Part shown: positions 33,961 to 43,102 of the stretch, piece by piece
How positions within the stretch are numbered: position 1 is the first letter of the stretch
How the letters are laid out: each line of letters opens with the position of its first letter
From: an uncultured Lachnospiraceae bacterium
Lineage (GTDB): Bacteria > Bacillota > Clostridia > Lachnospirales > Lachnospiraceae
DNA: 64,000 nucleotides
Direction: 5' to 3'
Assembly: GCA_946554445.1 (NCBI GenBank)
Contig: CAMNSD010000003.1
Span: 162,516 to 226,515 of the forward strand
The notes under the pieces: generated by a model
Seen by the model: only the letters and a program-made list of their open reading frames with translations
Told to the model about the DNA's origin: nothing
Databases searched by the model: none
Made by a program: the position numbers and the translations under genes

Positions 33961-36285
33961 ATGACAAACCGGAAACAAAGTCATAAAGCAGGGATTTTTA
34001 TTGCCATCTTTCTGGTCTTGATGGCATCAGCAGGATTCGTCAGCCTGTATTCCGTTTTTCAGAGACGGGCGGAATCCATTATGGAAGCTTACCGGGAAGA
34101 TGTGATGCAGAATGAAGAATTCTTGCGGGATCTCTATCAGGGAAATACGATCCTTTATAAGGAACTGCAGGAACAGGTGACAGGAACTCCCCTCAGGTAT
34201 CAGGATGTTTATCTTACCGTGACGCAGGAGCCTTCCAATTCGAGTGCGTCGTATATTGATTTTGGCGGGGAAAGCGCCGGTGAGTATGCTGCTCGAAAGC
34301 TATACGAGATGATCAAAGGATGGGAAGATAAGTTCTGGAACAGACTGGACTATGCCATGGATTATCAGATTGTAGATCATACCAGTGATACCATGGTCAC
34401 AAATACGGGAAATAATCTCTCCCAGCTTGGCACAGAGGACGCTGCGGAAGAACTGCTTTCCCAATATCCATATTATATTAAAATGTCTTATGACAGCAAT
34501 GGTTTCCTGGAGCATGTCTGGGTGAAAGGCGCAGAGGCTGATTCGCTTTTAAGAAATGTACAGCGCGTCATGAGAAGTAATTATCTGGAGAGAAGTTTTT
34601 ATGATTTTTACTATGCGGATGGTTATCTGGCGGAGATGATCTCCGATGGAGATATTTATTATTATCAAGATGGAAATATGATGAAGGCACAGATTACCGT
34701 CAACAATACGCCAAGGGACTGTACGATCTGTTACGCCCTGACACAGGAGCAGAAGGAGAATCTTGTAAAATTTAGTGACTATTATGTAGCAATGGACTCC
34801 TGGAGCGCTTATTATTCTGTCAATGTGGCGGATATCTTCCGAATCTTCCTTATCATCCTTGGTATTGTGGCCCTGATATTGCCTTTAGATAAAAGGTATC
34901 ATCTGCATGAACTGTGGTTTTTCCAGTTTGATTTAGAAATTCTGCTTGTAGTATTGTTCCTGCTGTTTTGCTGGATGGGTGATTTGGGGATAGGATTAGT
35001 GATGTATAGTGTGGATGGCGGTATGGATTCGGATCTGCTCACCACATTACATTCTTTCTGGCCAAAGCTTTCCATGGAATGGATAAAAGGAATCGCCACA
35101 GGAATCAATCTGTTGATTTTGGCCATTATGTTTGGGCTATGGTATATCCTGGTGACGGGACTCGGACAGGTATATACGCTGGGATTCAGACGATATCTGA
35201 AAAAGCGCAGCCTCTGTTACCGGATCTGGAGCAAAATCCATTCCTTTGGCAGTCGAAAAGCGGACGAATTTAAGGAAGAAATCCTGCATGTGGACCTGGG
35301 GCATAATATGAACAGGGTTCTGTTGAAAGTTGTGGTGATCAATTATCTGCTTCTTGCCTTTTTAAGTATGCTGTGGTTTGCGGGCGTGTTCCTTTTATTG
35401 CTCTATTCGATTGTCCTGTATATGGTACTGAAAAAGTATATAAAACACATACAGGCACAGTATAAAAATCTGCTGGTGGCCACTCAGTCTATCGCGAATG
35501 GCAATCTGCAGACAGAGTTTAGCGGGGACTGGGGCGTTTTTGAATCCTATAAGAGTCAGCTGGCTGAGATTCAGCAGGGATTTTCCAAGGCAGTGGAAGA
35601 AGAAGTTAAGAGCCAGCGGATGCGCACCGAACTGATTACCAATGTCTCACATGACCTGAAAACACCGCTCACAGCCATCACGACTTACATTGAGCTTTTG
35701 CAGGAAGAGGGCGTCACGGAAGAACAACGCAGGGAATATCTGGATGTGCTTGCAAGAAAGTCGAACCGTTTGAAGATTTTGATCGAGGATCTCTTTGAGG
35801 TGAGTAAGGCCACCAGTGGGAATGTTTCCCTGCAGTTAGACCGGGTGGATATCGGCAACCTGATGCGTCAGGCATATCTGGAATATGAGGATCGGGTGGA
35901 GCAGGCGGATTTGCTCTTCCGTTTCCAGATACCGGAAGAAAAACAGTTCCTTCTGCTGGACAGCCAGAAAACCTACCGCATCTTTGAGAACCTGTATACC
36001 AACATCATCAAATACGCCATGCCCCATACCAGGGTATATGTACGCATGGAGCGGCACGGGGATGATGTGGTGATTGAATTGAAGAATACCTCGAAGGCGG
36101 AACTGAATATTGCACCGGAATCTCTGACAGAGCGTTTTGTCAGGGGTGACAGTTCCAGGAACACCGAAGGAAGCGGGCTGGGGCTGGCTATTGCCAGAAG
36201 TTTTGTGGAATTGCAGGGCGGCAGGATGCAGCTGGAGATTGACGGAGACTTATTCAAAGTAACGATTGTGTGGAAGGGGCTTTAA
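33961..36285 (+). CDS. Sensor histidine kinase with multi-span membrane region
   Basis: A 774-aa kinase. One membrane helix near the N-terminus (about 11-32) is followed by an external region of roughly 240 residues and then about five more helices (about 280-500). A HAMP-like segment, the phosphoacceptor box TNVSHDLKTPLTAITTYIEL, and a HATPase domain with EGSGLGLAIARSFVELQGG complete the protein. I chose the ATG at 33961 (GGAAAG upstream); TTG codons at 33904 and 33916 would add 15-19 residues and overlap the regulator gene. A terminator overlaps the stop codon (36272-36300). The input signal is unknown. Confidence 0.9.
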   Translation: MTNRKQSHKAGIFIAIFLVLMASAGFVSLYSVFQRRAESIMEAYREDVMQNEEFLRDLYQGNTILYKELQEQVTGTPLRYQDVYLTVTQEPSNSSASYIDFGGESAGEYAARKLYEMIKGWEDKFWNRLDYAMDYQIVDHTSDTMVTNTGNNLSQLGTEDAAEELLSQYPYYIKMSYDSNGFLEHVWVKGAEADSLLRNVQRVMRSNYLERSFYDFYYADGYLAEMISDGDIYYYQDGNMMKAQITVNNTPRDCTICYALTQEQKENLVKFSDYYVAMDSWSAYYSVNVADIFRIFLIILGIVALILPLDKRYHLHELWFFQFDLEILLVVLFLLFCWMGDLGIGLVMYSVDGGMDSDLLTTLHSFWPKLSMEWIKGIATGINLLILAIMFGLWYILVTGLGQVYTLGFRRYLKKRSLCYRIWSKIHSFGSRKADEFKEEILHVDLGHNMNRVLLKVVVINYLLLAFLSMLWFAGVFLLLLYSIVLYMVLKKYIKHIQAQYKNLLVATQSIANGNLQTEFSGDWGVFESYKSQLAEIQQGFSKAVEEEVKSQRMRTELITNVSHDLKTPLTAITTYIELLQEEGVTEEQRREYLDVLARKSNRLKILIEDLFEVSKATSGNVSLQLDRVDIGNLMRQAYLEYEDRVEQADLLFRFQIPEEKQFLLLDSQKTYRIFENLYTNIIKYAMPHTRVYVRMERHGDDVVIELKNTSKAELNIAPESLTERFVRGDSSRNTEGSGLGLAIARSFVELQGGRMQLEIDGDLFKVTIVWKGL

Positions 36286-36300
36286 GCCCCTTCCCTTTTT
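36272..36300 (+). terminator. Terminator overlapping the kinase stop codon
   Basis: GGAAGGGGC (36272-36280) pairs perfectly with GCCCCTTCC (36286-36294) around a 5-nt loop that contains the TAA stop, and a run of T follows. Placing the stop codon in the loop is compact and uncommon. Confidence 0.85.
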
Positions 36301-36403
36301 GGACTTTGTATGATAAAATAACATAGATTTCGGATGCCGTAATGCGGTATGACATATACATCATACAAATAAATCAGATTGACAGATACAAGGAGGAACA
36401 GAC

Positions 36404-37669
36404 ATGGGAATGACGATGACACAGAAAATTCTGGCGGCACATGCCGGTTTGGATAAGGTGGAGGCAGGACAGTTGATCGAGGCTGACCTCGATCTGGTGC
36501 TCGGTAACGATATTACCAGTCCTGTAGCCATCAAGGAAATGGAAAAGATGAATACAGAAGGGGTGTTCGATAAGGATAAGATTGCCTTGGTGCCGGATCA
36601 TTTCGTGCCGAACAAAGATATCAAATCCGCGGAGCACTGTAAATGTGTCAGGGAATTTGCCCGTAAAAATGAGATTACCAATTATTTCGAGGTAGGTCAG
36701 ATGGGTATCGAACATGCTCTCTTACCGGAGAAAGGACTGACCGTGGCAGGAGACGTCATCATTGGCGCAGACTCCCATACCTGTACTTACGGTGCTCTTG
36801 GCGCTTTTTCCACGGGTGTGGGCAGCACGGATATGGCGGCTGGAATGGCTACAGGCAAAGCCTGGTTCAAGGTGCCTTCCGCCATCAGATTTAATCTTGT
36901 AGGTAAGCCGGACAAATGGGTCAGCGGTAAAGACGTAATCTTACATATCATCGGTATGATTGGTGTGGATGGCGCCTTATATAAATCCATGGAATTCACA
37001 GGAAGCGGGATTGCCAATCTGACTATGGATGATAGATTCACTATCGCCAACATGGCCATTGAAGCTGGTGGCAAGAACGGTATTTTTCCGGTGGATGAAC
37101 TTGCCATTGCCTATATGAAGGAGCACAGTACAAGAGAATACAAGATTTACGAGGCGGATGAAGATGCCGTCTATGACGAGGAATATACCATCGACTTGAG
37201 CACGTTAAGGCCTACGGTGGCATTCCCCCATCTGCCTGAGAATACTAAGACCATTGATGAGATCAAGGAGGATATCCCTATCGACCAGGTGGTGATCGGT
37301 TCTTGCACCAACGGCCGTCTGGATGATCTGCGGATTGCAGCCAAAGTTTTAGCAGGCAGACATGTGGCGGAAGGGATGCGTTGTATTGTGATTCCGGCCA
37401 CACAGGCGATTTATTTACAGGCTATGGAAGAGGGGCTGTTAAAGACCTTTATCGAGGCTGGCGCCATTGTCAGCACCCCTACCTGCGGACCTTGTCTTGG
37501 CGGTTATATGGGTATTTTGGCAGAAGGAGAACGCTGTGTATCCACTACCAACCGCAATTTTGTGGGGCGTATGGGACATGTGGATTCGGAAATTTATCTG
37601 GCAAGCCCTGCGGTGGCGGCAGCCAGTGCGGTGACAGGGAAGATTTCCTGCCCCTGCCAGTTGGACTGA
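36404..37669 (+). CDS. leuC: 3-isopropylmalate dehydratase, large subunit
   Basis: A 421-aa aconitase-family subunit of the HacA/LeuC type, carrying the [4Fe-4S] cluster that isomerises 2- to 3-isopropylmalate in leucine synthesis. Cluster cysteines are seen in [15 protein letters not shown] and in [34 protein letters not shown] and SNRNF-like [11 protein letters not shown] are further family blocks. AGGAGGA six bases upstream sets the start at 36404. The small-subunit gene leuD follows after 63 nt. Homoaconitase activity is possible for this subfamily, but the context with ilv genes in the same window favours leucine synthesis. Confidence 0.95.
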   Translation: MGMTMTQKILAAHAGLDKVEAGQLIEADLDLVLGNDITSPVAIKEMEKMNTEGVFDKDKIALVPDHFVPNKDIKSAEHCKCVREFARKNEITNYFEVGQMGIEHALLPEKGLTVAGDVIIGADSHTCTYGALGAFSTGVGSTDMAAGMATGKAWFKVPSAIRFNLVGKPDKWVSGKDVILHIIGMIGVDGALYKSMEFTGSGIANLTMDDRFTIANMAIEAGGKNGIFPVDELAIAYMKEHSTREYKIYEADEDAVYDEEYTIDLSTLRPTVAFPHLPENTKTIDEIKEDIPIDQVVIGSCTNGRLDDLRIAAKVLAGRHVAEGMRCIVIPATQAIYLQAMEEGLLKTFIEAGAIVSTPTCGPCLGGYMGILAEGERCVSTTNRNFVGRMGHVDSEIYLASPAVAAASAVTGKISCPCQLD

Positions 37670-37732
37670 CATAGGATATCTTAAACGATCAAAAAACCAA
37701 GATGAATCAGGATATAGAAAGGAATGACAGGC

Positions 37733-38221
37733 ATGAAAGCAGCAAAAGGACTTGTTTTTAAATATGGTGACAATGTAGATACGGATGTGATCATCCCCGC
37801 ACGTTATCTCAATTCTTCCGATCCGGCGGAATTAGCCGCTCACTGCATGGAAGACATTGACAAAGAGTTTATCACGAAAGTACATAAGGGTGATATTATT
37901 GTGGCGACCAAGAACTTTGGATGTGGTTCTTCCAGGGAGCATGCGCCCATCGCTATTAAGGCGGCCGGCGTCAGCTGTGTGATTGCGGAGACCTTTGCCA
38001 GAATTTTTTACAGAAATGCCATTAACATTGGCCTTCCCATTGTGGAATGTCCGGAGGCAGCCAAAGCCATCGAGGCCGGCGATGAAGTGGAAGTTAATTT
38101 TGATACGGGCGTGATCACAGATTTGACCAAGAATACCACCTATCAAGGGCAGGCTTTCCCAGAGTTTATGCAGAAGATTATTGCGGCGGAGGGACTTGTC
38201 AATTATATCAACCAGAAATAA
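37733..38221 (+). CDS. leuD: 3-isopropylmalate dehydratase, small subunit
   Basis: A 162-aa small (swivel) subunit that pairs with LeuC. Family blocks are [18 protein letters not shown] at the start and the substrate-binding loop [20 protein letters not shown] near residue 60, followed by [18 protein letters not shown]. Length is typical for the clostridial short form. The start at 37733 has AAAGGA at workable spacing, whereas the ATG at 37724 is too close to it. leuA, leuB and ilvD are not in this window, so the leucine pathway is split across the genome. Confidence 0.95.
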   Translation: MKAAKGLVFKYGDNVDTDVIIPARYLNSSDPAELAAHCMEDIDKEFITKVHKGDIIVATKNFGCGSSREHAPIAIKAAGVSCVIAETFARIFYRNAINIGLPIVECPEAAKAIEAGDEVEVNFDTGVITDLTKNTTYQGQAFPEFMQKIIAAEGLVNYINQK

Positions 38222-38234
38222 CAGGTAGGAAAGT

Positions 38235-39008
38235 ATGGTATATAGAGTAGGCGATCAGGAGCATCCCAGTTACGATTACAGCCGTCAAAAACCCACCCAA
38301 GTGTCGGGAGACAGTGAAAAATTCAGTCTCGATCACCAGAAAAAGGAAGATTTGTCTCCCAAAAGGGAAGAAAAGGGCGAGGACAAAAAATTACATGAAA
38401 AGACAAATGGGGCCAGGCTGCAGGAAAAGAGTGGTGTAAAACTGGAACTGTCCGGTTCTGGCGCCAAACTTGCTTCCGAAAGGGAAAAGCAGACAGCTTA
38501 TGCGCCTGTCGATAATGCTTTTGGAAATGCACTATGGGATTCTGTCAGGGATACTCTGCGCAAATTGACACAGTACGTAAAAGATATCCTTTACCGGATT
38601 TGGAATGATTCGCCAGCGGAAGTATCATCTATTGATGTGACGCCGGAGGAAGCCGAGCGTTATACGGAAGAGTATTATACTTTAAAAAGAGAAAGCGCTC
38701 CGAAAGATATCACAGAGGAGCAGGAGTCTGCCGCGGATAAAAAATTGGCGGAGACAAACGAATTGACTGACCTGGTCGAATTGTCCAATCCGGTCAATAA
38801 TACAAATAAAGACACAGAGATTCAAAAATATCTGCGTTCCGGAAATCTAGAACAAGTACTCAGCCTTTTGACAGATAATGGAAAACGGACCATTGCTAAA
38901 AATTCCACACTTCTTACTTATTACGATAAAAGCGGCAGACTCACATCCATCAATCCTTCTGACAAAGAGAGAATCCTGCACGGAGACCGCCACTCCAAAA
39001 GTCTATAA
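38235..39008 (+). CDS. Hypothetical hydrophilic protein
   Basis: A 257-aa protein I do not recognise. It has no signal peptide or membrane helix. The first 95 residues are very charged and low-complexity, probably disordered. Residues 98-125 could form an amphipathic helix (LWDSVRDTLRKLTQYVKDIL). A Glu-rich middle follows, and a C-terminal part (about 195-257) with LRSGNLEQVLSLLTDNGKRT and LLTYYDKSGRLTSINPSDKE, which looks like a small ordered unit. It begins 14 nt after leuD with GGTAGG upstream. Its stop overlaps the end of the convergent diguanylate cyclase gene by 6 nt, so neither gene has its own intergenic terminator. Confidence 0.7.
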   Translation: MVYRVGDQEHPSYDYSRQKPTQVSGDSEKFSLDHQKKEDLSPKREEKGEDKKLHEKTNGARLQEKSGVKLELSGSGAKLASEREKQTAYAPVDNAFGNALWDSVRDTLRKLTQYVKDILYRIWNDSPAEVSSIDVTPEEAERYTEEYYTLKRESAPKDITEEQESAADKKLAETNELTDLVELSNPVNNTNKDTEIQKYLRSGNLEQVLSLLTDNGKRTIAKNSTLLTYYDKSGRLTSINPSDKERILHGDRHSKSL

Positions 39009-40100
39009 AACAACAGTGTTTTTACCGTTACGCTTACCGCGGTAGAGATTGTAATCTGCCTGGGTTATGGTCTCCTCCACGGTATCTTTTTTGTTATGGG
39101 CAGCAATACCGAGTGTCATGCTGCAATGTACCCATTTGGAATTACATTCAAAGACTTTATTTGCTACATTGCGGCGGATATTCTCCGAAATGCGGTAGGC
39201 TGCTTCCAGGGAGGCATTATTGATCAGGATCAGGATTTCTTCACCGCCCCAACGGCATACATATCCGTGTTCTTTGACCTGCGCCGTCACGATTTTGGCA
39301 ATTCCCTTAAGAACCACATCGCCAAAATCATGTCCATAGGTATCATTAATCTTCTTAAAATCATCAATATCACACATCACAAGTGTAAAACTAGAGGAGG
39401 ATTCCATTGCCTGATTAAGAAATACATCCATGCTTCTGCGATTATAGAGTCCGGTCAGCGGATCTGTGCTGGCAAGCTGCTCTAGCACTGCATTTTGATG
39501 TTTCAACTGATTGTTCGTCAATTTAATCTCAAAGACAAACACCAGGGAGAAAACGATCAGAAACAGGAAAGAACATATGGAGTTAAAAATATACAGACCA
39601 ATTTCCCAGAACTGGTTCTCCATGATATACAATGGCTGCCAATAAAAGGAAAACATCTTGCAGGACAGGAAAATGAATACCGCTACAAAAGCAGAGATGG
39701 TGGCAATCATCATCTTGTGTCGCTTGATGTTCATGGTATAACAGACATAGTATCCCACCGGAATGATGGCAATGATATACTGCGCAAATCCATACTGCCA
39801 GCCAAGGCAGAGTGTGGCAATCATGGAATGTAATATGATTTCCAAATATGTAGTATAATATACGGGCAAATAAACATCCTTACGGACTAAAAAAAAGCAG
39901 AACACATACGTGCACACACTAAAGATATTAAATAGAAACAGTGGCATGATCCATAAACAGCCGAAAATAATAGTTAGGAAAATATGAACCATTGCCACGG
40001 AAAAGATGATGGCCGTAAATTTCAGCCGGTTGGTAATCTTGATATTACCTGATAAAATGTTTTTGGCATCGCCCCAAAAGCGTTTCATATAGCGGTTCAT
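39003..40100 (-). CDS. Membrane-bound diguanylate cyclase (GGDEF domain)
   Basis: A 365-aa protein with five to six hydrophobic segments in the first 190 residues and a C-terminal GGDEF domain that makes c-di-GMP. The domain begins with ASTDPLTGLYNRRSMDVFLN. The signature reads RWGGEEILILI (GGEE variant, normally active). The product-inhibition motif RxxD expected just before it is absent: the sequence there is KEHG. I chose the ATG at 40100 because AAAGGA lies six bases upstream; the first ATG at 40133 has no ribosome site. The gene reads against its neighbours and has a good promoter at 40162-40190. Confidence 0.9.
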   Translation of the reverse strand: MNRYMKRFWGDAKNILSGNIKITNRLKFTAIIFSVAMVHIFLTIIFGCLWIMPLFLFNIFSVCTYVFCFFLVRKDVYLPVYYTTYLEIILHSMIATLCLGWQYGFAQYIIAIIPVGYYVCYTMNIKRHKMMIATISAFVAVFIFLSCKMFSFYWQPLYIMENQFWEIGLYIFNSICSFLFLIVFSLVFVFEIKLTNNQLKHQNAVLEQLASTDPLTGLYNRRSMDVFLNQAMESSSSFTLVMCDIDDFKKINDTYGHDFGDVVLKGIAKIVTAQVKEHGYVCRWGGEEILILINNASLEAAYRISENIRRNVANKVFECNSKWVHCSMTLGIAAHNKKDTVEETITQADYNLYRGKRNGKNTVVL

Positions 40101-40161
40101 ATCATTCATCCTTTTTAAACGTTCAAGTTCCATGTTAGTTTATGACGGCATAATTATATTA

Positions 40162-40190
40162 ATTATACAATAAAAAAATAATTGTGTAAA
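40162..40190 (-). promoter_or_regulatory. Promoter of the diguanylate cyclase gene
   Basis: Read on the minus strand, TTTACA and TATAAT are 17 bases apart (plus-strand 40185-40190 and 40162-40167). It diverges from the promoter of the next gene, whose boxes lie 28 bases away, so the two genes share a compact A/T-rich control region. Confidence 0.7.
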
Positions 40191-40217
40191 TCATCTCATG
40201 TTATTTTAAGAAAACAC

Positions 40218-40246
40218 TTGTTCGATTAAACCATATCTGGTATACT
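40218..40246 (+). promoter_or_regulatory. Promoter placed directly at a start codon
   Basis: TTGTTC (40218-40223) and TATACT (40241-40246) are 17 bases apart. The downstream ATG begins at 40254, only eight bases after the -10 box, at about the expected transcription start. No ribosome binding site fits between them. Confidence 0.6.
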
Positions 40247-40253
40247 GTTTGAC

Positions 40254-41009
40254 ATGGATAAGACAGCTTTTGAAAATGCAAAGTTAAAAGTATTGTTAAA
40301 GCAGCATGATCCTCACGGATTCGGCACCCTGCAGGAGAAAACTGTCCATGCGGTCATGAAACTTTATTATGAACCTGATATTGATTATCATGAGGTGCCA
40401 ATCGAGGGATATATTGCGGATATATATACTGGAAAACGCATTATTGAGATTCAGAACGGTAATTTTAACAGGCTGCGGCCGAAATTAGAGGCTTTTCTGC
40501 CTCTTTATCCAGTCACGGTAGTATATCCCATTCCTCATGTAAAGTGGGTAATCTGGATGGACGAGACCACCGGGGAACTCTCCTCGAAACATAAGTCACC
40601 TGTTATCGGAAACATTTACCATGCTTTTCCTGAACTTTATAAGATCAAGGCTTTTTTAAAGAATCCTAACCTGTCCTTTGCTTTTCCGCTGGTGGATATG
40701 GACGAGTACCGGCTTTTAAACGGCTGGAGCAAGAACCGTAAGAGAGGTTCTTCACGTTATGACAGGATGCCGCTGGAATTGTTTGATGAGATAGTCATCG
40801 AACGGGTGGAGGATTTTATGCAGGTGGTTCCCTATGAACTCGAGGAACCTTTTACAATCAAGGAATTTGCCAGGGCCGCTAAGATTCACCGGGATTTGGC
40901 TTCCAGTGTGGTCCCGCTTTTAAAAGAAATGGATGTCGTGAGATGGGTTGGAAAGAGGGGGCGGGAGTATTTGTACGAGGTGACGCCTGAGCAACTATGT
41001 AAAAAATAA
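40254..41009 (+). CDS. Conserved hypothetical with nuclease-like N-terminus and winged-helix C-terminus
   Basis: A 251-aa soluble protein of unknown function. Residues 20-110 have the look of a PD-(D/E)XK nuclease core: helix with LQEKTVHAVMKLYYE, then EVPIEGYIADIYTGK, the strand IIEIQNGNF giving E-x-Q in place of E-x-K, a helix with LRPKLEAFL and a strand VTVVYPIP. The last 60 residues (FTIKEFARAAKIHRDLASSV, then VVRWVGKRGREYLYEV) look like a winged helix. The first ATG has no ribosome site but sits right after a promoter, so the mRNA may be leaderless. The nuclease reading is my inference from residue pattern alone. Confidence 0.6.
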   Translation: MDKTAFENAKLKVLLKQHDPHGFGTLQEKTVHAVMKLYYEPDIDYHEVPIEGYIADIYTGKRIIEIQNGNFNRLRPKLEAFLPLYPVTVVYPIPHVKWVIWMDETTGELSSKHKSPVIGNIYHAFPELYKIKAFLKNPNLSFAFPLVDMDEYRLLNGWSKNRKRGSSRYDRMPLELFDEIVIERVEDFMQVVPYELEEPFTIKEFARAAKIHRDLASSVVPLLKEMDVVRWVGKRGREYLYEVTPEQLCKK

Positions 41010-41051
41010 TAAGGAATCGTAGTCGTAACCACTCTATCTAGTATTTATGCT

Positions 41052-41080
41052 TTGCAAAAGCGCTAAATATATGGTAAAAT
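41052..41080 (+). promoter_or_regulatory. Promoter of parE
   Basis: TTGCAA (41052-41057) and TAAAAT (41075-41080) are 17 bases apart, giving a leader of about 95 nt before parE. The leader ends in a CCGCC/GGCGG hairpin (41154-41168) immediately before the ribosome site AGGAGG. Confidence 0.6.
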
Positions 41081-41179
41081 TTGTGGGTGGTATTTTCAAA
41101 ATCTAGCTGTAAATCGGAAACAGATTACAATTGAAAGATGAAATAATAAATTGCCGCCAGGCGGGCGGTAGGAGGAAAT

Positions 41180-43102
41180 ATGGCTAAGGCAAATACATAT
41201 GACGCTTCCAGCATTACGGTATTGGAAGGTCTGGAGGCGGTCCGGGTGAGACCTGGCATGTATATCGGAAGTGTGTCCACCAAGGGCCTGAATCATTTAA
41301 TATATGAGATTATGGACAATGCGGTGGACGAGCATCTGGCAGGGTATTGTACTACAATCTGGGTGACGTTGGAGGCGGATGGTTCCGCCACAGTATCGGA
41401 TAATGGGCGGGGTATTCCTGTGGGAATGCACGAAAAGGGCATCAGTGCAGAAAGACTGGTATTTACCACGCTGCATGCGGGTGGTAAGTTTGACAACGAT
41501 GCCTATAAGACAAGCGGCGGCTTGCACGGTGTAGGTTCTTCCGTAGTCAATGCACTTTCTACCTATCTGCACGTAACTGTCAAGACCGGCGGTGCCATCT
41601 ATGAAGACCATTATGAACGCGGCATTCCCACCCTGGAATTAAAGGATGGGCTTCTTCCGGTGGTGGGAAAGACTAGGGAATCAGGCACTACCATTAACTT
41701 CCTGCCGGATGACACTATTTTTGACAAGACGCGTTTCAAAGAAGATGATGTTAAGAGCAGACTGCATGAGACTGCTTACTTAAATCCGGAACTGACTATT
41801 GTCTACGAAGATAAACGCGGCGCAGAAGTGGAGCATGTTGAATACCATGAACCGGAAGGCATCGTAGGCTTTATTAAGGATATGAATAAGAGCAGGGAGA
41901 GTATTCACGATGTTATCTACTTTAAGGGGGAATCGGAAGGTATTACCGTGGAATGCGCCTTTCAGTATGTGAATGAATTTCATGAGAATGTGCTAGGCTT
42001 TTGTAACAATATTTATAATGCTGAGGGCGGCACGCATCTGACCGGTTTTAAGACTATGTTCACAAATGTGATCAATACCTACGCCAGGGGATTAAACATC
42101 CTTAAGGAAAAAGACGTGAACTTCACCGGCGCAGATGTGAGAAACGGAATGACGGCAGTGATCTCCATCAAGCATCCAGATCCCCGGTTCGAGGGACAGA
42201 CGAAGACTAAACTTGACAATCAAGATGCGGCAAAAATAGTCAGCAAGGTGACCGGAGATGAAATCGTCCGCTATTTTGACCGCAATCTGGAAACTTTAAA
42301 GAGCATTATTGGCTGTGCGGAGAAGGCTGCCAAGATACGAAAGACGGAGGAAAAGGCTAAGACCAACCTTTTGACCAAGCAGAAATTTTCCTTTGATTCT
42401 AATGGCAAATTAGCCAATTGTGAGTCAAAAGACGCCTCAAAGTGTGAAATTTTTATTGTGGAGGGAGATTCTGCAGGCGGCAGCGCCAAAACTGCCAGAA
42501 ATCGTATGTATCAGGCAATCCTGCCAATCCGCGGCAAGATTTTGAATGTGGAGAAGGCCAGCATTGATAAAGTCCTTGCCAATGCCGAGATTAAGACCAT
42601 GATCAACGCTTTTGGCTGTGGGTTCTCGGAAGGTTATGGCAATGACTTTGATATCAGCAAACTGCGGTATGACAAGATCATTATCATGGCAGATGCGGAT
42701 GTGGATGGCGCTCATATCTCCACACTGCTACTTACTTTATTCTATCGTTTTATGCCGGAACTGATTTATGAAGGGCATGTGTATATCGCTATGCCGCCTC
42801 TGTATAAGGCCATGCCGTCCAAGGGAAAAGAAGAATATTTATATGATGACAAGGCGTTGGAGAAATACCGCAAACGCCACAAAGGTCCCTTCACTTTGCA
42901 GCGTTACAAAGGCCTGGGAGAGATGGATGCCGAACAACTCTGGGAGACTACGTTAGACCCGGATACCCGGTTGTTAAAGCAGGTGGAGATTGAAGATGCG
43001 CGTATGGCATCAGAGGTAACGGAAATGCTGATGGGTACAGAGGTGCCGCCGCGTAAAGAATTTATTTACCGCCACGCAAAGGAGGCGGAACTGGATGTCT
43101 GA
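41180..43102 (+). CDS. parE: Type IIA topoisomerase B subunit (topoisomerase IV ParE-like)
   Basis: A 640-aa ATPase subunit. The GHKL ATP site shows EIMDNAVDEHLAGY, DNGRGIPVGMHEKG and GGLHGVGSSVVNALS. The Toprim domain has EGDSAGGSAKTARNRMYQ and the metal-binding IIIMADADVDGAHIS. The C-terminus has QRYKGLGEMDAEQLWETT. Together with the downstream ParC-like subunit it would decatenate and relax DNA. I prefer ParE over GyrB because the partner lacks a GyrA box and the locus is not next to dnaA/recF, but the two are hard to separate by eye. A small unrelated gene overlaps its end by 8 nt. AGGAGG precedes the ATG. Confidence 0.88.
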   Translation: MAKANTYDASSITVLEGLEAVRVRPGMYIGSVSTKGLNHLIYEIMDNAVDEHLAGYCTTIWVTLEADGSATVSDNGRGIPVGMHEKGISAERLVFTTLHAGGKFDNDAYKTSGGLHGVGSSVVNALSTYLHVTVKTGGAIYEDHYERGIPTLELKDGLLPVVGKTRESGTTINFLPDDTIFDKTRFKEDDVKSRLHETAYLNPELTIVYEDKRGAEVEHVEYHEPEGIVGFIKDMNKSRESIHDVIYFKGESEGITVECAFQYVNEFHENVLGFCNNIYNAEGGTHLTGFKTMFTNVINTYARGLNILKEKDVNFTGADVRNGMTAVISIKHPDPRFEGQTKTKLDNQDAAKIVSKVTGDEIVRYFDRNLETLKSIIGCAEKAAKIRKTEEKAKTNLLTKQKFSFDSNGKLANCESKDASKCEIFIVEGDSAGGSAKTARNRMYQAILPIRGKILNVEKASIDKVLANAEIKTMINAFGCGFSEGYGNDFDISKLRYDKIIIMADADVDGAHISTLLLTLFYRFMPELIYEGHVYIAMPPLYKAMPSKGKEEYLYDDKALEKYRKRHKGPFTLQRYKGLGEMDAEQLWETTLDPDTRLLKQVEIEDARMASEVTEMLMGTEVPPRKEFIYRHAKEAELDV

